From: Actinobacillus indolicus
GTDB lineage: Bacteria; Pseudomonadota; Gammaproteobacteria; Enterobacterales; Pasteurellaceae
DNA: 64,000 nt
Direction of reading: 5' to 3'
NCBI RefSeq assembly: GCF_004519515.1
Contig: NZ_CP038145.1
Location: 310,001 to 374,000 of the forward strand
Shown: piece after piece, positions 60,978 through 64,000 of the stretch
How the letters are laid out: every line of letters starts with the position of its first letter
Numbering within the stretch: position 1 is the stretch's first letter
Program-made: the position numbers and the translations under genes
Notes under the pieces: generated by a model
What the model saw: only the letters and a program-made list of their open reading frames with translations
Told to the model about the DNA's origin: nothing
Database searches by the model: none

Positions 60978-62030
60978 TTAGTTATCGTCACTAAAAAGAT
61001 CGCCACCATGCATATCGATCATTTCAAGTGCTTTACCACCACCACGTGCAACACAAGTGAGAGGATCTTCGGCAACAATAACAGGAACACCTGTTGCTTC
61101 AGAAAGCAATACATCAAGATTTTGTAATAATGCACCGCCACCGGTTAATACCATTCCGCGAGCAAAAATATCTGCAGCCAACTCTGGTGGACATTGTTCT
61201 AGAACACCTTTAACCGCTTCAACAATACCATTTAATGGTTGCTCAATCGCTTCTAAAACTTCTTTTGAACTTAATTCAAAGGTACGTGGTGCGCCTTCTG
61301 CTAAATTATGGCCATGAACTTCAATAGTACGAATTTCATCTTCATTTTGGATATACGCTGTTGCAATTTCTTTCTTGATACGTTCAGCTGTTGTTTCACC
61401 AATTGCTGATCCATAGTGACGACGAACATAAGCAATAATCGCTTCATCAAATTTATCACCACCAATACGTACAGAGGCTGAATGTACGATGCCATTTAAT
61501 GAAAGCACTGCAACTTCTGTTGTACCACCACCAATATCAATCACCATTGAACCCGCAGCTTCTGCTACAGGTAAACCAGCACCAATTGCTGCTGCCATTG
61601 GTTCTTCAATTAAATAAACTTCACGTGCACCCGCACCAATTGCAGATTCTTTAATTGCCTTACGTTCTACTTGCGTCGCACCAGCAGGAACACAAACTAA
61701 CACACGCGGGCTTGGGCGCATAAAATTGTTGCTATGTACTTGTTTTATGAAATGTTGCAACATTTTTTCTGTTACATAGAAGTCTGCAATTACACCATCT
61801 TTCATCGGACGAATTGCTAAGATACTTTTTGGAGTACGACCTAACATGGATTTTGCATTACTGCCCACAGCGGCAATACTTTTTAATGAACCTATACGAT
61901 CCTGACGTACCGCAACGACTGAAGGTTCATCAAGTACAATTCCTTGTCCTTTAACATAAATTAAGGTGTTTGCAGTACCAAGGTCGATCGAAAGATCGTT
62001 AGAAAATAATCCAAGAAATTTTTTAAACAT
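60978..62030 (-). CDS. mreB: Rod shape-determining protein MreB
   Basis: A 350-residue actin-like filament protein that guides side-wall synthesis. It opens MFKKFLGLFSNDLSIDLGTANTLIYVKG, with an N-terminal amphipathic membrane helix and the phosphate-1 loop, then DIGGGTTEVAVLSL and LTGGGALL. The start at 62030 gives the standard N-terminus; the frame runs 41 codons further upstream with no similarity. mreC follows after 92 bp. Confidence 0.97.
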   Translation of the reverse strand: MFKKFLGLFSNDLSIDLGTANTLIYVKGQGIVLDEPSVVAVRQDRIGSLKSIAAVGSNAKSMLGRTPKSILAIRPMKDGVIADFYVTEKMLQHFIKQVHSNNFMRPSPRVLVCVPAGATQVERKAIKESAIGAGAREVYLIEEPMAAAIGAGLPVAEAAGSMVIDIGGGTTEVAVLSLNGIVHSASVRIGGDKFDEAIIAYVRRHYGSAIGETTAERIKKEIATAYIQNEDEIRTIEVHGHNLAEGAPRTFELSSKEVLEAIEQPLNGIVEAVKGVLEQCPPELAADIFARGMVLTGGGALLQNLDVLLSEATGVPVIVAEDPLTCVARGGGKALEMIDMHGGDLFSDDN

Positions 62031-62320
62031 ATAGGGAATCCATTGAAACAGAATATTATTTATAAAAAAGTGATATCTCTCATAGAGACAAAATTGGGCG
62101 TAAATATAGCAAAAAAGGCACCATACACCAAGGAATAATTTATTTTTTTGCAATATTTTATAAGGAAGTCACCGCTTGTACCCATTCTAATCAAAAAATA
62201 GCTTTATTTATGCTTATCATTAGAAATTTTTTACCCAACCATACAAATAAATGGTACATTTAACGCGTTTTCGCTTTGAAAAAACAACTTTATTTTAACC
62301 TCAACCCAACAGGAGTCTTT
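62031..62320. other. Divergent regulatory gap between mreB and pntA
   Basis: This 290-bp AT-rich spacer contains an uptake signature (ACCGCTTGT near 62171) and no gene. AGGAG at 62311-62315 is the pntA RBS. Promoters for both directions must lie here, but no near-consensus pair stands out. Confidence 0.5.
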
Positions 62321-63853
62321 ATGCTTATTGGTGTACCAAGAGAGCTGTTAGACGGTGAAACTCGAGTGGCGGCAACACCGAAAACCGTTGAACAGATCAA
62401 AAAACTTGGTTTTGAAATCATCATCGAAAAAGATGCTGGTTTTAAAGCTAGTTTTGAAGATAACGCATTTGCACAAGTAGGTGCGACGATTGGAAACGCA
62501 AAAGCGGTTTGGAATGCGGACATTATTTTTAAAGTCAATGCACCAACAGATGCGGAAATTGCGTTAATCAAGGAAGGGGCAACCCTTGTGAGCTTTATTT
62601 GGCCTGCGCAAAATCCTGAATTAATGCAAAAACTTTCTGCGAAGAAAATCAATGTGTTAGCGATGGATGCTGTACCACGTATTTCTCGTGCGCAAGCCCT
62701 AGATGCTTTAAGCTCTATGGCGAACATTGCTGGTTATCGTGCTGTTGTTGAAGCTGCTCACGAATTTGGCAGTTTCTTTACAGGTCAAATTACTGCAGCA
62801 GGTAAAGTACCACCAGCGAAAGTGCTTGTGATTGGTGCGGGTGTTGCAGGTTTAGCGGCAATCGGTGCGGCAAACAGCCTTGGTGCCATCGTGCGTGCTT
62901 TTGACTCTCGTCCTGAAGTAAAAGAGCAAGTAGAATCAATGGGTGCAAGTTTCCTTGAAATTGATTTCAAAGAAGAAGGTGGCAGCGGTGACGGCTATGC
63001 GAAAGTAATGTCGGAAGAATTTAACCGCCGTGCATTAGCACTCTATGCTGAACAAGCAAAAGAAGTGGATATTATTATTACCACCGCACTTATCCCGGGT
63101 AAACCAGCCCCACGCTTAATTACCAAAGAGATGGTTGCCACAATGAAACCAGGTTCGGTAATTGTGGATTTAGCAGCGGCAACGGGCGGTAACTGCGAAT
63201 TAACCCAAGCAGGTAAAGTGGTTACCACAGAAAACCAAGTGAAAATTATCGGTTATACCGATTTACCAGGTCGTTTACCAACCCAATCTTCTCAACTTTA
63301 CGGCACAAACTTAGTCAATCTCTTAAAATTACTTTGCAAAGAGAAAGATGGCAACATCAACATCGACTTTGAAGATGTGGTATTGCGTGGCGTGACCGTA
63401 ATCCGTGATGGCGAAGTCACTTGGCCAGCGCCACCAATTCAGGTATCTGCACAACCACAACAAAAAGTGGCGGCAAAACCTACTGAGAAAAAAGAAGAAA
63501 AACCAGCCGACCCACGCATTAAGTATGGCTTATTAGCCTTAGCAGTGATCGCATTCTTGTGGTTAGCTTCTGTTGCACCTGCAACATTCTTATCTCACTT
63601 CACCGTTTTCGTTCTCTCTTGCGTAGTAGGTTACTATGTAGTTTGGAATGTTAGCCACGCATTACATACGCCATTAATGGCAGTAACCAATGCAATTTCA
63701 GGTATTATCATTGTCGGTGCATTACTACAAATCTCTCAAGGCAGTTTCTTTATCAGTATTCTTGCCTTTATTGCGATTTTAGTGGCGAGCATCAACATCT
63801 TCGGTGGCTTCAAAGTTACCCAAAGAATGTTAGCAATGTTTAGAAAGGGTTAA
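62321..63853 (+). CDS. pntA: NAD(P) transhydrogenase alpha subunit
   Basis: A 510-residue subunit of the proton-translocating transhydrogenase that exchanges hydride between NADH and NADP. The N-terminal NAD-binding domain shows MLIGVPRELLDGETRVAATP, KVLVIGAGVAGLAAIGAANSLGA and the RPEVKEQVESMGA helix. After a Gln/Lys-rich linker (~385-405) come four membrane helices. The start at 62321 has AGGAG at the right spacing. Length equals E. coli PntA (510). Confidence 0.97.
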   Translation: MLIGVPRELLDGETRVAATPKTVEQIKKLGFEIIIEKDAGFKASFEDNAFAQVGATIGNAKAVWNADIIFKVNAPTDAEIALIKEGATLVSFIWPAQNPELMQKLSAKKINVLAMDAVPRISRAQALDALSSMANIAGYRAVVEAAHEFGSFFTGQITAAGKVPPAKVLVIGAGVAGLAAIGAANSLGAIVRAFDSRPEVKEQVESMGASFLEIDFKEEGGSGDGYAKVMSEEFNRRALALYAEQAKEVDIIITTALIPGKPAPRLITKEMVATMKPGSVIVDLAAATGGNCELTQAGKVVTTENQVKIIGYTDLPGRLPTQSSQLYGTNLVNLLKLLCKEKDGNINIDFEDVVLRGVTVIRDGEVTWPAPPIQVSAQPQQKVAAKPTEKKEEKPADPRIKYGLLALAVIAFLWLASVAPATFLSHFTVFVLSCVVGYYVVWNVSHALHTPLMAVTNAISGIIIVGALLQISQGSFFISILAFIAILVASINIFGGFKVTQRMLAMFRKG

Positions 63854-63864
63854 GGAGAAAGAGT

Positions 63865-64000
63865 ATGTCTTTAGGTTTAGTACAAGCGGCATATATTGTC
63901 GCAGCCGTTCTCTTTATTATGAGCCTTGCAGGGCTTTCTAAACACGAAACGGCAAAAGCAGGTTGTTGGTATGGTATCGTGGGTATGACGATTGCACTAA
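63865..64000 (+). CDS. pntB: NAD(P) transhydrogenase beta subunit, N-terminal part
   Basis: The first 45 residues, opening MSLGLVQAAYIVAAVLFIMS with LAGLSKHETAKAGCWYG, match the PntB N-terminus and its first membrane helices. The frame runs off the right edge. AAGGAG precedes the start and the gene lies 11 bp after pntA. Confidence 0.95.
   Translation, partial: MSLGLVQAAYIVAAVLFIMSLAGLSKHETAKAGCWYGIVGMTIAL

Noticed and set aside
62290..62727. A 145-residue frame antisense to pntA
   Set aside because: It is a shadow of the pntA NAD-binding domain, with no RBS and a composition typical of antisense frames.
1..64000. tRNA or rRNA genes, prophage, toxin-antitoxin pairs and anti-CRISPR genes
   Set aside because: No cloverleaf-like segments, rRNA signatures, phage structural genes, or small coding pairs of that kind were recognised in the gaps I inspected.

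Overview
This is a chromosomal window from a gamma-proteobacterium of the family Pasteurellaceae. The evidence is AT-rich coding DNA, many copies of the DNA-uptake signature core ACAAGCGGT (the Actinobacillus pleuropneumoniae/Mannheimia subtype, not the Haemophilus influenzae AAGTGCGGT subtype), uptake sequences paired as intergenic hairpins, and gene content such as kdkA, a split trpBA with a TrpR operator, and three tandem 28-30 kDa MetQ/Plp-type lipoproteins like the plpABC cluster described in Mannheimia haemolytica. The species cannot be fixed from sequence alone.

Layout. 1-6.5 kb: the glnE start (cut by the window edge), a yciC-yciB-yciA-yciI envelope/thioesterase cluster, yfbV, gpmA, argG, an orphan MalQ N-domain fragment and msrB. 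6.6-9.7 kb: gapA, a complete IS256-superfamily-like insertion sequence (1090 bp, 8-bp target duplication) and a cyclase-family gene. 9.8-16.2 kb: nrdR-ycgL-dnaB, rnm, a uracil-DNA-glycosylase-like gene, an exported SAM hydroxide adenosyltransferase-like protein and sbcB. 16.3-25.2 kb: a structured intergenic element, the YadGH ABC exporter, dnaX with an A10 slippage tract, apt, an MFS transporter, proC, rdgC and cca. 25.2-32.9 kb: the isc iron-sulfur operon (iscR-S-U-A-hscB-hscA-fdx-iscX), interrupted between hscB and hscA by a RhuM-family gene and a DUF2625 gene; a 42-bp duplicate of the hscB 3' end marks where rhuM entered. 33-46.9 kb: fadL, ogt-metC, a PurR-controlled purine permease, trpBA, ydfG, ycgN, ybjQ, rdgB, lpxL, raiA, truA, folE and kdkA. 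47-52.2 kb: a MetJ-controlled metNIQ operon plus two more metQ paralogues, the middle one split by an IS1016-type element.

52.2-58 kb holds a compact type II-C CRISPR-Cas locus: a nine-repeat array, cas2, cas1, a 1051-residue Cas9 and a divergently transcribed tracrRNA with its own promoter. Repeat, anti-repeat and Cas9 are of the Neisseria meningitidis type. Each repeat carries an extended -10 element, so every spacer can be transcribed on its own. The cas-distal repeat is damaged only in the part not needed for crRNA production. A Rho-independent terminator follows the last repeat by 4 nt, and another separates cas9 from cas1. Spacers 4 and 8 are related at 23 of 30 positions. A decayed copy of the IS found at 7.8 kb lies beside the array.

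58-64 kb: rarA, mreD-mreC-mreB (cell shape) and pntA with the start of pntB (transhydrogenase). No rRNA or tRNA gene was recognised. The most interesting material is the CRISPR locus details, the rhuM footprint in the isc operon, the IS insertion in the signal peptide of the second MetQ lipoprotein, and the A10 tract in dnaX.
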